64,000 nucleotides of DNA from assembly GCA_050008575.1 (NCBI GenBank), contig JBEKMJ010000002.1:155484-219483 (forward strand), written 5' to 3'. The notes beneath the pieces were generated by a model, which saw nothing but the letters and a program-made list of their open reading frames with translations, was not told the origin of the DNA and did not search any database. The position numbers were made by a program, and so were the translations under genes. The DNA is from Bog-159 sp050008575. GTDB lineage: Bacteria > Acidobacteriota > Terriglobia > Bryobacterales > Bryobacteraceae. Position 1 is the stretch's first letter; each line of letters begins with the position of its first letter. This document shows, piece by piece, positions 43,266 through 52,956 of this stretch.

Positions 43266-44719
43266 GAGACAATAAGACGATCCTCATCGTGGAGGACGAG
43301 GCGGACGCGCGCCATTACTTTGAAATGGTGGTGCGCTGTCTGGGGTATCCCGCCGCCATCGCCGCGGACGGCGAAGAGGCCCTGGCTTGCCTGGACGCGA
43401 ACCGCTCGATTTCACTGGTCCTGATGGATCTGCTCATGCCGCGCCGGGACGGCCTGGAAACTCTGCGGGAAATGCGGAACACCGGACGCAACCAGCCCGT
43501 GATCGTGCTTTCCGGGGCGGCCACCACCAACAATGTAGTGCAAGCGATCAAAGCCGGCGCCACCAATTTCCTGGCCAAGCCCATCAGCCACGACGACCTG
43601 CGCATGGCCATCCGCGGCGCGTTGAAAGACGAGGCGCCGGTTGGCCAATCGGCCATCGAGGACCATCCCGCGTCCGACTCTGAAGTCTGCTTCTTGGAGA
43701 GCTGGATGGGGAAAAGCACGCAGGCGGCCTGGAGGCGGGTGGCCGCATCGGACGTGCCCTTGCTGATCGAAGGCGAAACCGGCTCCGGCAAGGAGGTGCT
43801 GGCCCGCCGGATCCACGCCAACTCTCCGCGCGCGCACAAGCCCTTCCTGAAGCTGAACTGCGCCGCGCTGCCGGGTGAGCTGGTGGAGAGCGAGCTGTTC
43901 GGCTACGAGCGCGGAGCATTCACTGGAGCCTTCACCAGCAAGCCCGGCAAATTCGAACTGGCCCAGGGCGGCACGATTCTGCTGGACGAGATCGGCGACA
44001 TGGACGTCCGGCTGCAAGCCAAGCTGCTGCACGTTTTGCAAGACAGGGAATGCGAGCGTCTGGGCGGGAAGGACCGCATTCCTTTGGACGTGCGCGTGAT
44101 GGCCGCCACCCATTGCGACCTGCCGCAAGCCATCGGCGACGGCCGGTTCCGCGCCGATTTGTACTACCGGCTCAATGTGGTCGGCATTCGCGTGCCGGCG
44201 CTGCGGGAGCGCAAGGCGGATATCCACGCCGCCGCGGAGTTTTTCCTGCGCAAGCATGGCGCGGGCGCGCCGCCCGCTGGTCTGCTCTCGCCCGCGCTGC
44301 GGCAAGCCATGCTGGAATACGAATGGCCGGGCAACTTGCGGGAACTGGAAAACATGATGCGCCGGCTACTGGTCATCCAAGAGCCGGAAGAGCTGACGCG
44401 GCAGTTGCTCTCGGTGGGCATCCATCGCACGCCTGCCGCGGCCGCGCCGGGCGAAGGATCGCTACCGGACGGGGTGATTCGCTTCCAGCCCGCCGGCGCC
44501 GCATCGAGTGTCGGTTTCCCCATCCTGGAGAAGGTGAACGAAGCCAAACGGAAGGCGGAGACGGAAGCCATCCTGCGGGCGCTGGACGCTTCCCGCTGGA
44601 ACCGCAAGCAGGCTGCGAAGATCCTGCGGATCGACTACAAGGCGCTGCTGTACAAGATGCGCAAACTGGAGATCGACCAGCCCGCGGGTGGGCTGCGTAC
44701 CGCGGCTGGCGGAGCGTAG
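43262..44719 (+). CDS. NtrC-family sigma-54 activator (PrsR-like)
   Basis: A 485-residue response regulator: receiver at 1-120 (ILIVEDEAD, phosphoacceptor in LVLMDLLMP, FLAKPIS), AAA+ domain with Walker A EGETGSGKEV, the sigma-54 contact motif GAFTGAF, Walker B GGTILLDEIGD, and a Fis-type helix-turn-helix at the C-terminus (ASRWNRKQAAKILRIDYKALLYKMRKL). All elements for binding upstream of and melting sigma-54 promoters are present. It stands in the same block as a PEP-CTERM gene with a -24/-12 promoter, as PrsR does in other exosortase loci. The exact name is not proven. Confidence 0.88.
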   Translation: MRDNKTILIVEDEADARHYFEMVVRCLGYPAAIAADGEEALACLDANRSISLVLMDLLMPRRDGLETLREMRNTGRNQPVIVLSGAATTNNVVQAIKAGATNFLAKPISHDDLRMAIRGALKDEAPVGQSAIEDHPASDSEVCFLESWMGKSTQAAWRRVAASDVPLLIEGETGSGKEVLARRIHANSPRAHKPFLKLNCAALPGELVESELFGYERGAFTGAFTSKPGKFELAQGGTILLDEIGDMDVRLQAKLLHVLQDRECERLGGKDRIPLDVRVMAATHCDLPQAIGDGRFRADLYYRLNVVGIRVPALRERKADIHAAAEFFLRKHGAGAPPAGLLSPALRQAMLEYEWPGNLRELENMMRRLLVIQEPEELTRQLLSVGIHRTPAAAAPGEGSLPDGVIRFQPAGAASSVGFPILEKVNEAKRKAETEAILRALDASRWNRKQAAKILRIDYKALLYKMRKLEIDQPAGGLRTAAGGA

Positions 44720-44730
44720 CGGCCTGCCAT

Positions 44731-44914
44731 GGTGGGGCAGGCGTCTACGCCTGGGGCGGGTCTCCAGACCCGCCCCATTCCCCGCAGCTCGCACTGGGTT
44801 TTCGACCGTGCGGGCCGAACTCCCCGTCGGCCTGGGTGAATCCAGGTAAGGCGGAGTTGCGGGCAGAGCGGGTCCTGGAGGACCCGCGCAGGACTGGAGT
44901 CCTGCCCCACTTGG
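44731..44914. repeat. Hairpin repeat cluster (family A variants)
   Basis: GTGGGGCAGGCGTCTACGCC, then GGGCGGGTCTCCAGACCCGCCC on the left and GCGGGTCCTGGAGGACCCGC plus CAGGACTGGAGTCCTGCCCCAC on the right. The block is bounded by GTGGGGC and GCCCCAC, with four distinct stems. No gene is supported between 44720 and 44989. Confidence 0.6.
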
Positions 44915-44989
44915 CATCGCAGTTTGCCGTGGTGGAATTCCCTCCCAGCTTGCGAAACCCCGTGCAACTCGATATGTTTAGGCTTCCCT

Positions 44990-46432
44990 ATGTCCAGCAA
45001 AACCCCTATCACAGTCGCGCACGGCGACGGCATCGGTCCCGAAATCATGGCCGCCACCTTGCATATCCTGGAGGCGTCCGGCGCGGCCCTCGAGATCGAG
45101 ACCATCGAAATCGGTGAAAAAGTCTACCTGCGCGGCAATACCGCGGGTATCGAACCCAGCGCTTGGGAATCCCTGCGCCGCACCAAAGTGTTTCTGAAGG
45201 CCCCCATCACCACGCCGCAGGGGGGCGGCTTCAAGAGCCTGAACGTTACCGCCCGCAAGACGCTGGGCCTCTACGCCAATGTGCGTCCGTGCGTTTCCTA
45301 TCACCCGTTCATCGACACGCTGCATCCGGGCATGGACCTGGTGATCGTGCGCGAGAACGAGGAAGATTGCTACGCCGGCATTGAATACCAACTCAGCCCC
45401 GGCGCCATGCAATGCCTGAAGTTGATCACCCGGCCCGGCTGCGAAAAGATCGTGCGCTATGCCTTCGAATACGCGCGCCGCCACAGCCGCAAGAAAGTTA
45501 CCTGCTTCACCAAAGACAACATCATGAAGATGACCGACGGTCTCTTCCACAAAGTCTTTGACGAAATCGCGGCGGAGTATCCGGACATACCGAACGAGCA
45601 TTGGATCGTGGACATAGGCGCCGCCAAGATGGCGGATACTCCCGAGGCTTTCGACGTCATCGTGATGCCCAACCTGTACGGCGACATTCTTTCCGACGTG
45701 GCCGCGCAGATCGCCGGATCGGTGGGGATCGCGGGATCGGCGAATATCGGCGACCATTGCGCCATGTTCGAAGCCATCCACGGGTCCGCGCCGCGCCGCG
45801 CCAATCAGAACCTGGCCAACCCTTCCGGTCTGCTGCTGGGCGGCGTGCTGATGCTGGTGCATATCAATCAGCCGGAAGCCGCGGCGCGCGTGCATAATGC
45901 CTGGCTGCGGACCATTGAGGATGGCGTCCATACTTACGATATCTTCACCGAGGGCTCCAGCAAAGAGAAGGTGGGCACCAAGGAATTCGCGCAAGCGGTG
46001 GTGGCGCGGCTGGGACAAAAGCCCAACACGCTGAAGCCGGTGACTTACGCGGCCGCGCCCCCCGCGGTGGCAGCCCGCCACGCGGTCAGCCGGCCCGATC
46101 CCAAGGTGGATCTGATCGGCGTGGACGTTTATGTGAACTGGCCGTCGCTCGATAACGACAAACTCGCGGCGGTGCTGCAGGGTACGGCCGGCGATCGTCT
46201 GACCCTGACGATGATGTCGAATCGCGGTTTGAAGACCTGGCCGGGTGGACATCCGGAGACCATTTGCACGGATAATTACCGCTGCCGGTTCGCGTCTCCA
46301 AGCGTGGTGACACAAGGGCAGATTGTCAGCCTGTTGGGGCGGATCGCCGAAACGGGCATGGAGATCGTGAAGACCGAGAACCTGCGCAACTACGACGGGA
46401 AGCCGGGCTTCACGCTGGCGCAGGGTGAGTAA
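44990..46432 (+). CDS. icd: NADP-type isocitrate dehydrogenase (long, two-domain form)
   Basis: A 480-residue isocitrate dehydrogenase. The catalytic core shows VAHGDGIGPEIMAAT at the start, LNVTARKTLGLYANVRPC (substrate arginines), IVRENEEDCYAGIEY, DIGAAKMADTPEAFDVIVMPNLYGDILSDVAAQIAGSVG (metal-binding Asp) and the HGSAPR nucleotide loop. A C-terminal extension from about residue 345 (VDLIGVDVYVNWPS onward) is typical of the 470-480-residue IDH type known from alphaproteobacteria and Thermus. ATG 44990. It overlaps or closely precedes purE. Confidence 0.9.
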   Translation: MSSKTPITVAHGDGIGPEIMAATLHILEASGAALEIETIEIGEKVYLRGNTAGIEPSAWESLRRTKVFLKAPITTPQGGGFKSLNVTARKTLGLYANVRPCVSYHPFIDTLHPGMDLVIVRENEEDCYAGIEYQLSPGAMQCLKLITRPGCEKIVRYAFEYARRHSRKKVTCFTKDNIMKMTDGLFHKVFDEIAAEYPDIPNEHWIVDIGAAKMADTPEAFDVIVMPNLYGDILSDVAAQIAGSVGIAGSANIGDHCAMFEAIHGSAPRRANQNLANPSGLLLGGVLMLVHINQPEAAARVHNAWLRTIEDGVHTYDIFTEGSSKEKVGTKEFAQAVVARLGQKPNTLKPVTYAAAPPAVAARHAVSRPDPKVDLIGVDVYVNWPSLDNDKLAAVLQGTAGDRLTLTMMSNRGLKTWPGGHPETICTDNYRCRFASPSVVTQGQIVSLLGRIAETGMEIVKTENLRNYDGKPGFTLAQGE

Positions 46433-46439
46433 GAACCAA

Positions 46440-46932
<493 letters not shown>

Positions 46933-46934
<2 letters not shown>

Positions 46935-46985
46935 TGGGGCAGGCTCGCAGCCTGCGCGGGCCTCGCAGGCCCGCTCTTTGGCGGG
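46933..46985. repeat. Paired-hairpin repeat (family A)
   Basis: GTGGGGCAGGCTCGCAGCCT then GCGGGCCTCGCAGGCCCGC; almost identical to the copies at 34222 and 49090. It begins at the purE stop codon. Confidence 0.75.
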
Positions 46986-47032
46986 CGCGATGGACAATCT
47001 CGTGAATCCAGCCGAGCCGAAGGACCTTCCCC

Positions 47033-47520
47033 GTGGCCGGGTCGAATCTTTGCATCAGAGGCGCCGGTCGAGTAGCGCAAGGCATCGATCTGCTCGCGTT
47101 GTCCGGAGTCGACCCTGCCGCGGACGCACACCAGCTTCCATTTCGTTCCGACGCGTTTCAACTCGTCGAGTGCGACGCCGTCGTCGAACACGTCCGCGAT
47201 CCGGAGCGGGTCATGCGCGACATCGTGCGCGTGCTGGCTCCCGAAAGACTACCGAAGGTTCACGCTTGACGGCCTGAAACTGCTGGCCGGACCTGGAAGT
47301 CGTGGCGGAAGCGTGGCGCACAGGCCCCACCGCCACTCCGCCGGTCATCGTGATCGAATACATCAAGCTGCTGAAACCGCTCCGCTCCTGGCGGGCCGTC
47401 TCGCATGTGCGATGCGGATGGCTGCTGTTCCCGCTGCCATACGCGGACCTGCCGCTATTGCGGTCGCTCCAGGCGCGGCGGATCGGCAACCATTGTTACG
47501 TCTGGCTGCGTAAACGCTAA
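47033..47520 (+). pseudogene. Decayed SAM-dependent methyltransferase gene
   Basis: Frame two encodes GVDPAADAHQLPFRSDAFQLVECDAVVEHVRDPERVMRDIVRVL, the motif II-III region of class I methyltransferases. Near 47245 the frame shifts to KDYRRFTLDGLKLLAG, and near 47292 to LEVVAEAWRTGPTATPPVIVIEYIKLL through CYVWLRKR and the stop. Motif I (the glycine-rich SAM loop) is missing. At least two frameshifts and the lost N-terminus make it non-functional. Confidence 0.7.
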
Positions 47521-47527
47521 TAAGCGG

Positions 47528-47884
47528 CTAGGCCGAAGCGGCGCCCGCCAGCGTGCTTTCGGCCTCCGCTACCGTGCCGCACGAGACCACCAGGTCGTCC
47601 ACATGGATGACTTTGAACAGCGTCTTCAAGCGATCGGACGCGCCAGCCAGAGCGTACCGTACCCCGTGCCGCTGGCAGGAGGCGTGGAAACCCAGGATCG
47701 AGCCCAGCGCCGCCGAGTCCATGAACGGCACTGCTGTCAAGTCGATGATGGTCAGCGGGACGGCGTCCTGGCGGACCACTGTCTGGAATTCAAAAACGTT
47801 CTTCAGGGTGAACGGTCCGATCAGTTTTAGCACGCGAATTCCATCCCGGCTCCCGGGCGACAGCTCAATGCGCAGATCATCCAT
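47528..47884 (-). CDS. STAS-domain anti-anti-sigma factor
   Basis: A 118-residue STAS protein. It contains LKLIGPFTLKNVFEFQTVV, IIDLTAVPFMDSAALGSILGFHASCQRHG, and ASDRLKTLFKVIHVDDLV. The Ser of MDSAALG is the residue that partner-switching kinases phosphorylate in the SpoIIAA/RsbV family. The start is ATG 47884, with TAGACT seven bases upstream and no Shine-Dalgarno, so probably leaderless. No anti-sigma kinase gene is nearby. Its role would be to sequester an anti-sigma factor. Confidence 0.85.
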   Translation of the reverse strand: MDDLRIELSPGSRDGIRVLKLIGPFTLKNVFEFQTVVRQDAVPLTIIDLTAVPFMDSAALGSILGFHASCQRHGVRYALAGASDRLKTLFKVIHVDDLVVSCGTVAEAESTLAGAASA

Positions 47885-47948
47885 GCGCACCAGTCTAGCA
47901 TCGCGGCCCGCAACGGGTGTACAGTACTCGTTAATGGAGGCGTTCGGT

Positions 47949-49088
47949 ATGAATCGATTTTCAGCCCTGGGAGCCGGCATTCTGTGTGGCCTCGCCATGC
48001 TGCCCGCGCAAGCCCAGCAGTTTCCCAAACGTTTGGTCGCCGACTACGGCTATTGGAGCAGGACCCAGACTCCGCCGTACAGCTCAGCCCAAATTCCGTT
48101 CCACATGCTGACGCATATCAATCATGCCGGCGTCAGCTTCAATGCCGACGGCAGCCTTAGCGTGCCCGATGGATTTCTTGAGCCGGCGCTCATCGCCAAA
48201 GCCCACGCGGCGGGAGTGAAGGTGCTTCTACTACTGGGCGGCGACTTTCCGGGCTTGGAAACCACTAGTGGCGGCCTGCAGACCTTGTTGGCGAATTTGC
48301 AGGCTTTCATTACGACGAACGGCTACGACGGCCTGGACATCGATTGGGAATATCCCGCCACCACATTGGACACACAGACTTTCTACAATCTGATGGCGGG
48401 GTTGCGCGGCATCTTCGCGAGCCCTACCTATACGCTTTCCGCCGACATTCCACCATGGGGAGGCCCATACGATATTCCGGGCGTGGAGCCTATAGTGGAC
48501 TACTACAACATCATGATGTACGACTGCGCCGGGCCCTGGACCGACGACGGACAGCTCAATTCGCCGATCTTTCCGAATCCGAATAATCCGCAACCCTGGG
48601 AATGCGAGCCCGGCGGCAGCGTGGAGCAAACCGCCACGATTTTTCTGAACGAATATCATGTGCCGGCCGCCAAGCTCAACATGGGAACGCCGTTCTACGG
48701 GTACTTCTACACCGGCCTGACCACCGTCTCCGAGGTCTACGGCCCGTGCAATCCGTTGATCAATGGCGGATGCGGCAACGACAGAGTTCCGTCGGAAAAC
48801 TATGGCACGTTCATCAAGCAGCTCATCAACCAGAACGGATGGACCGCATACTTCGATTGGAAATCGCTGGTACCGTATCTGCTGCATACGGACGGGTCGC
48901 CCGGCTTCATCACTTACGACGACGAATATTCCACCTACATGCGCATCTGGTATTCGGAGTGGACGCGCGGCCTGGGCGGTGGCTTTATGTGGTCGCTCGA
49001 TGCGGATTACGACGGCCACACCCAGCCCTTGCTGGGAGCCATGTATCAGGCGACGTGGAACCAGCCGTTCACCGGCACAATACCATGA
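47949..49088 (+). CDS. Secreted glycoside hydrolase family 18 protein
   Basis: A 379-residue exported GH18 enzyme (chitinase-like). Signal peptide MNRFSALGAGILCGLAMLPAQA from ATG 47949, preceded by GGAGG. The family signature DxxDxDxE is in GYDGLDIDWEYP, with Glu as proton donor. A barrel-strand motif YYNIMMYD and the late WSLDADYDG are also present. It lacks a carbohydrate-binding module. Such enzymes attack chitin or GlcNAc-containing glycans outside the cell. Divergent from the STAS gene. Confidence 0.88.
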   Translation: MNRFSALGAGILCGLAMLPAQAQQFPKRLVADYGYWSRTQTPPYSSAQIPFHMLTHINHAGVSFNADGSLSVPDGFLEPALIAKAHAAGVKVLLLLGGDFPGLETTSGGLQTLLANLQAFITTNGYDGLDIDWEYPATTLDTQTFYNLMAGLRGIFASPTYTLSADIPPWGGPYDIPGVEPIVDYYNIMMYDCAGPWTDDGQLNSPIFPNPNNPQPWECEPGGSVEQTATIFLNEYHVPAAKLNMGTPFYGYFYTGLTTVSEVYGPCNPLINGGCGNDRVPSENYGTFIKQLINQNGWTAYFDWKSLVPYLLHTDGSPGFITYDDEYSTYMRIWYSEWTRGLGGGFMWSLDADYDGHTQPLLGAMYQATWNQPFTGTIP

Positions 49089-49089
49089 T

Positions 49090-49143
49090 GTGGGGCAGGC
49101 TCGCAGCCTGCGCGGGCCTCGCAGGCCCGCTCTTCGGCCCACC
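49090..49143. repeat. Paired-hairpin repeat (family A)
   Basis: GTGGGGCAGGCTCGCAGCCT and GCGGGCCTCGCAGGCCCGC occupy almost all of the space between two convergent genes (GH18 and the methyltransferase), ending next to the latter's C-terminal codons. Confidence 0.75.
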
Positions 49144-49147
49144 AAGC

Positions 49148-49930
49148 TCACGGTTCACAGGCTGAAGCCCGCGCCACCGGCGGGGATAAATCCCGCCCCC
49201 CAGTGACAACCCGACCCACATGCAGCGCCACGATCCCGCCGGTGAGCCGCTCGAACTCCACGCGGCCGAACCCCGCGCCGCGCATCATCCCGGCCAACTC
49301 TTCCGGCGCGGGAAACTTTCGCACCGATTCCGGCAAATACGTGTAAGCGTCGCGCGATCCCGATAAAGCGCCGCCGATGGCGGGCAGCACACGCCGCGAA
49401 TAGAAGCTGTACAGCGCCCCGAACAGCGGGTTGGGCGGCTGCGAGAATTCCAGGATGGCCGCCGCTCCCCCGCCCCGCAAGACGCGCCGCATTTCCCGCA
49501 GGCCCGCTTCATAATTCGCCAGATTGCGGAAACCGAATGCCACCGTGACCAGATCGAGCGAAGCGTCCGCCAGCGGCAGCCGCAACGCATCGGCCTCGAA
49601 CAATGGGCTGCGCCCGATTTTCGCCTGCGCCGCTACCAGCATCGGATGGCAAAAGTCGGAACCCATCGCGGGCGCGCCGGCGGGCCGCCCGCGCTGCAGC
49701 GCGCGCACTAAGTCGCCGGTGCCGCAGCAGATATCCAGCACGCGCGCCTCGGGACGCGCCAGCACATTCCGCAAGCGCGACACCGTGTGCGCGCGCCAGT
49801 AGCGATCGATGTTGAACGAAAGCAGATGGTTGGCCAGGTCGTAGCGATGCGCCACGCGGCCGAACATGGCGCGCACCCACTCGGCCGCCTCCTGTTCGCT
49901 GCGCGCGCCGACCGGCGTGGCGCCCTTCAT
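49148..49930 (-). CDS. ubiE: Demethylmenaquinone methyltransferase (UbiE/MenG)
   Basis: A 260-residue class I methyltransferase for the last step of menaquinone synthesis. Signature motifs: RVAHRYDLANHLLSFNIDRYWR at the start, VLDICCGTGDLVRAL (SAM loop), LPLADASLDLVTVAFGFRNLANYEAGLREMRRVLRGGG and ILEFSQPPNPLFGALYSFYSRRVLPAIGGALSG. The last dozen residues come from repeat-like sequence. The start (ATG 49930) overlaps the aroB stop by four bases. Menaquinone is assumed because the host looks like a menaquinone user; ubiquinone is the alternative. Confidence 0.88.
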   Translation of the reverse strand: MKGATPVGARSEQEAAEWVRAMFGRVAHRYDLANHLLSFNIDRYWRAHTVSRLRNVLARPEARVLDICCGTGDLVRALQRGRPAGAPAMGSDFCHPMLVAAQAKIGRSPLFEADALRLPLADASLDLVTVAFGFRNLANYEAGLREMRRVLRGGGAAAILEFSQPPNPLFGALYSFYSRRVLPAIGGALSGSRDAYTYLPESVRKFPAPEELAGMMRGAGFGRVEFERLTGGIVALHVGRVVTGGRDLSPPVARASACEP

Positions 49931-51000
49931 GCCAGGGCGGCCTGGATGGCGGCCAGCACCGGTTCATCGCCGATGCCGGACACCACCTGCAGTTCTCCGA
50001 TGCGTTCCGGCAGCACGAAATGGACTTTGCCCTGGACAGTCTTCTTGTCGTTCGCCAGGCGTGCCAGCAGGCGCTCGGCCGGAATTCCCGCAAGCGGAGG
50101 AATCGGGCCGTACAGCCGGATGGCTTCCAGAATGTCCACGGTATCTTCGGCCGAGAGATGGCCGGTCATCTGCGCCAGGTATACGGCCGCGCGCATGCCG
50201 AACGCCACCGCTTCACCATGCAGGAAGCGCGTGTAGCCGGTCTCGGCTTCCAGCGCGTGGCCGAAGGTATGGCCGAAATTCAGGATGCGGCGCAGGCCGC
50301 CTTCGCGCTCGTCGGCGGAAACTACTTGCGCCTTGATCTCAATGGATTCCGCGATAATGCGATCCACCGCTTCCGGCTCGCGCGCCAGTACGGCGGCGCT
50401 CCGCTCCGCGAGGAAACGGAACAGCGGCTCGCTGCGGATCACGCCCGCCTTCACGATCTCATACAGGCCGGCGCGGTATTCCCGGTCCGGCAGTGTATCG
50501 AGCACGTCGGCATCCACCAGCACCGCCAAAGGCTGGTGGAAGCTGCCGATCAGGTTCTTGCCGATTCCCAGGTTGACGCCGGTCTTGCCGCCGATGGCCG
50601 CATCCACCTGCGCCAGCAGCGTGGTGGGGATCTGCACTACCGGAACGCCGCGCATGAAGATGGCCGCCAGGAAGCCGGCCATGTCGGTCACGATGCCGCC
50701 GCCGAACGCCACCACCACGCTCGATCGATCGCCGCCCAGCCGGACCATCTCTTCGGCCAGCCGCTCAATGGGATCCAGACGCTTCTGGTCTTCGCCGCCC
50801 GGAAGGAACAGCACTTCGTGCGGAATGGCGGCCAGCCCATTTTCCAGGCGCGCGCACTGATGCCGCCACACGTCGTCGGTTGAGACCACGAATACTTTGC
50901 CGGCCTTGGCGGGCACATAGCGCGCGGCGCGTTCCAGGACGCCACGCTCCACCACCACGTCATACGAGACGGGCGGCGTTTCCACTTGGAAGGTGGGCAT
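49927..51000 (-). CDS. aroB: 3-dehydroquinate synthase
   Basis: A 357-residue AroB, second step of the shikimate pathway. Seen: GGEDQKRLDPIERLAEEM, VVAFGGGIVTDMAGFLAAIFMRGVPVVQIPTTLLAQVDAAIGGKTGVNLGIGKNLIGSFHQP (NAD- and zinc-site region), and LNFGHTFGHALE (zinc His). Complete from VVVERGVLER to LAAIQAALA. ATG 51000 has TACAAC six bases before it and no Shine-Dalgarno, suggesting a leaderless mRNA. It is translationally coupled to ubiE. Confidence 0.92.
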   Translation of the reverse strand: MPTFQVETPPVSYDVVVERGVLERAARYVPAKAGKVFVVSTDDVWRHQCARLENGLAAIPHEVLFLPGGEDQKRLDPIERLAEEMVRLGGDRSSVVVAFGGGIVTDMAGFLAAIFMRGVPVVQIPTTLLAQVDAAIGGKTGVNLGIGKNLIGSFHQPLAVLVDADVLDTLPDREYRAGLYEIVKAGVIRSEPLFRFLAERSAAVLAREPEAVDRIIAESIEIKAQVVSADEREGGLRRILNFGHTFGHALEAETGYTRFLHGEAVAFGMRAAVYLAQMTGHLSAEDTVDILEAIRLYGPIPPLAGIPAERLLARLANDKKTVQGKVHFVLPERIGELQVVSGIGDEPVLAAIQAALA

Positions 51001-51094
51001 AATGCCGTTGTACCATGCCCGGCACTCGGGAGCGATCGGCGGTCGGCTCTAGCTGGGTGCGTGCGCCGCAGCCGCACTGTGCTATTTTCGCATC

Positions 51095-52945
51095 GTGGTA
51101 CGACCGGCATGGCTCACACCGCCCAGCAGTCTCCTGGTGATTCTGCGGCTGCTGACGCTGGTGTCGGTATCCGCCTTGGGCTGGCTTGGCTGGAGGCTCA
51201 TTTCGCAGGATCGGGTGGTCGAGGCGCAGAGGGCGCGCGAACGCCTGGAACAGGCGGCCGACCGCATCGCCGCGAACTTCCACCGGAGTCTGGATGCCGA
51301 AGGGCGATTGCAGGGCCTGCAGCTCACCATAACCAAAGACTCATTCTCGATTGCGCCGCCTGGCCGGCTGCTCTATTATCCGCGCACCGCGCCGGAACCG
51401 GAATCGGAGGCGCCGGGCGACACCTTCCGCCAGGGCGAAAACTACGAGTTCCGCGACGATCGGCCGCTGCTGGCGATCGCATACTATGAGCGGCTGGCCC
51501 AGACGGACGATGCACCCGTGCGCGCCGGAGCACTGCTGCGCCTCGCGCGCGTTCTGCGCAAGACCGGACGCAAAGAGCGGAGTCTGGCCGTTTACCAGAG
51601 GCTGGAAGCAATCGCGGGAGTGCGCGTGGCCGGCGCTCCAGCGGACCTGGTGGCGCGCCACGAAATCTGCGTGCTGCGCGGTGGCCACGAAGATGCGGAG
51701 CGGCTGCTGGCCGGCCTGCGCGACGCGCGCTGGCAATTGCGCCGCGGGCAGTTCGAGTTCTACTGGGATGAAGCCTGTAGATTGGCCGGAAAGCGCGAGA
51801 CGCCGGATGCCGTGCGTGTCGCCCTGGCCCAAGCCGCGGCTGCCGCGGCTGCCGCCGCCGAGATCGCCACCGGCGCACACGATCCGGCGCAGGTCGTCAA
51901 TGCGGGCGGAATCCCGATCCTGTCGGTCTGGCGCGGCCCAGTCGACCACCGTAGCGTACTGCTGGCAACGGTTGACTCCGTCCTCCAGCAGATCGCCGCG
52001 CGGGAAAATGTCGACTGCGAGGCCCTCGACGGAGACGGCCGGAATCTCGCGGGCCGCCGGGCTGGACAAGGCCGCGCCGTCCTGCGCAGCGCCGCCGATT
52101 TTCACATTCCCTTCACCCTGGCTGTGACGGCGCGTCCCGGCTCCGCCGACGCGGCCATGCTGGCCCGCCAGCGCGCCTTGCAAACGACGATCGGCCTGAT
52201 GATGCTATTCCTGCTCTCCGGCACGCTTTTTATCGCGCGCGCCATCCGCCGCGAAAGGTACGTCTCCCGCCTCCAATCCGATTTCGTCTCCGCCGTTTCG
52301 CACGAATTCCGCTCGCCGCTGACCTCCATGCGGCATCTCTCCGAGCTGCTGGCCGAAGGACGCGTGCCCAGCGAGGAGCGGCGCCAACTTTACTACGAAA
52401 CTCTGGTCGGCGAAACGCAGCGCCTGGAGCGGCTGGTGGAAACCCTGCTGCACTTCGGCCGTATGGAAGCCCGCGCGCACAAGTACAAATTCAAGGAGCT
52501 CGATGCCGGTCAGATCGCCGAACACGCGGCCGCCGAATTCGAGCGCGAGCTCGGGAACGCCCGCCAAATCGAGCGCGCAGGCCCCGGCGATTGCCGGATT
52601 CGCGCCGACGCCGAGGCCTTGGAGGTGGCCCTGCGCAACCTGCTGGACAACGCCGTGAAGTACTCGCCTCCGGACGCCCGTGTCGATGTCGCATGGTCGC
52701 GCACCGGTTCGCAGGTAGCCATCCAGGTGCGCGATCAAGGGCTGGGCGTCCCGGCCGGCGAGCGGAAAACAATCTTCGAAAAATTCGTGCGCGGCAGCGC
52801 GGCGGCGGCCCTGAACGTCAAAGGCACCGGCGTGGGCCTGGCCATGGTGCGCCAGATCGTGGCCGCGCATGGCGGAGAGATACGCCTGGAAAGCGAGCCG
52901 GGCGCGGGCAGCCGATTCACCATCCTGCTGCCCGCGTCGGACTGA
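51095..52945 (+). CDS. Membrane sensor histidine kinase
   Basis: A 616-residue kinase. A first helix (about 10-35, LLVILRLLTLVSVSALGWLGW) and a second (about 365-385, IGLMMLFLLSGTLFIAR) bracket a 320-residue extracytoplasmic sensor rich in Ala and Arg, with a TPR-like first half. H-box VSAVSHEFRSPLTSM near 400, then LRNLLDNAVKYSPPD, VRDQGLGVP and GTGVGLAMV. Start GTG 51095 with TATTTT six bases upstream, so probably leaderless; divergent from aroB with 94 bases between starts. It precedes its regulator by 11 bases. Confidence 0.88.
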   Translation: MVRPAWLTPPSSLLVILRLLTLVSVSALGWLGWRLISQDRVVEAQRARERLEQAADRIAANFHRSLDAEGRLQGLQLTITKDSFSIAPPGRLLYYPRTAPEPESEAPGDTFRQGENYEFRDDRPLLAIAYYERLAQTDDAPVRAGALLRLARVLRKTGRKERSLAVYQRLEAIAGVRVAGAPADLVARHEICVLRGGHEDAERLLAGLRDARWQLRRGQFEFYWDEACRLAGKRETPDAVRVALAQAAAAAAAAAEIATGAHDPAQVVNAGGIPILSVWRGPVDHRSVLLATVDSVLQQIAARENVDCEALDGDGRNLAGRRAGQGRAVLRSAADFHIPFTLAVTARPGSADAAMLARQRALQTTIGLMMLFLLSGTLFIARAIRRERYVSRLQSDFVSAVSHEFRSPLTSMRHLSELLAEGRVPSEERRQLYYETLVGETQRLERLVETLLHFGRMEARAHKYKFKELDAGQIAEHAAAEFERELGNARQIERAGPGDCRIRADAEALEVALRNLLDNAVKYSPPDARVDVAWSRTGSQVAIQVRDQGLGVPAGERKTIFEKFVRGSAAAALNVKGTGVGLAMVRQIVAAHGGEIRLESEPGAGSRFTILLPASD

Positions 52946-52956
52946 GCGGAACGAAC

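Noticed and set aside
46990..47280. Intact methyltransferase starting near 47033
   Set aside because: The SAM-binding loop is missing and the rest lies in other frames.
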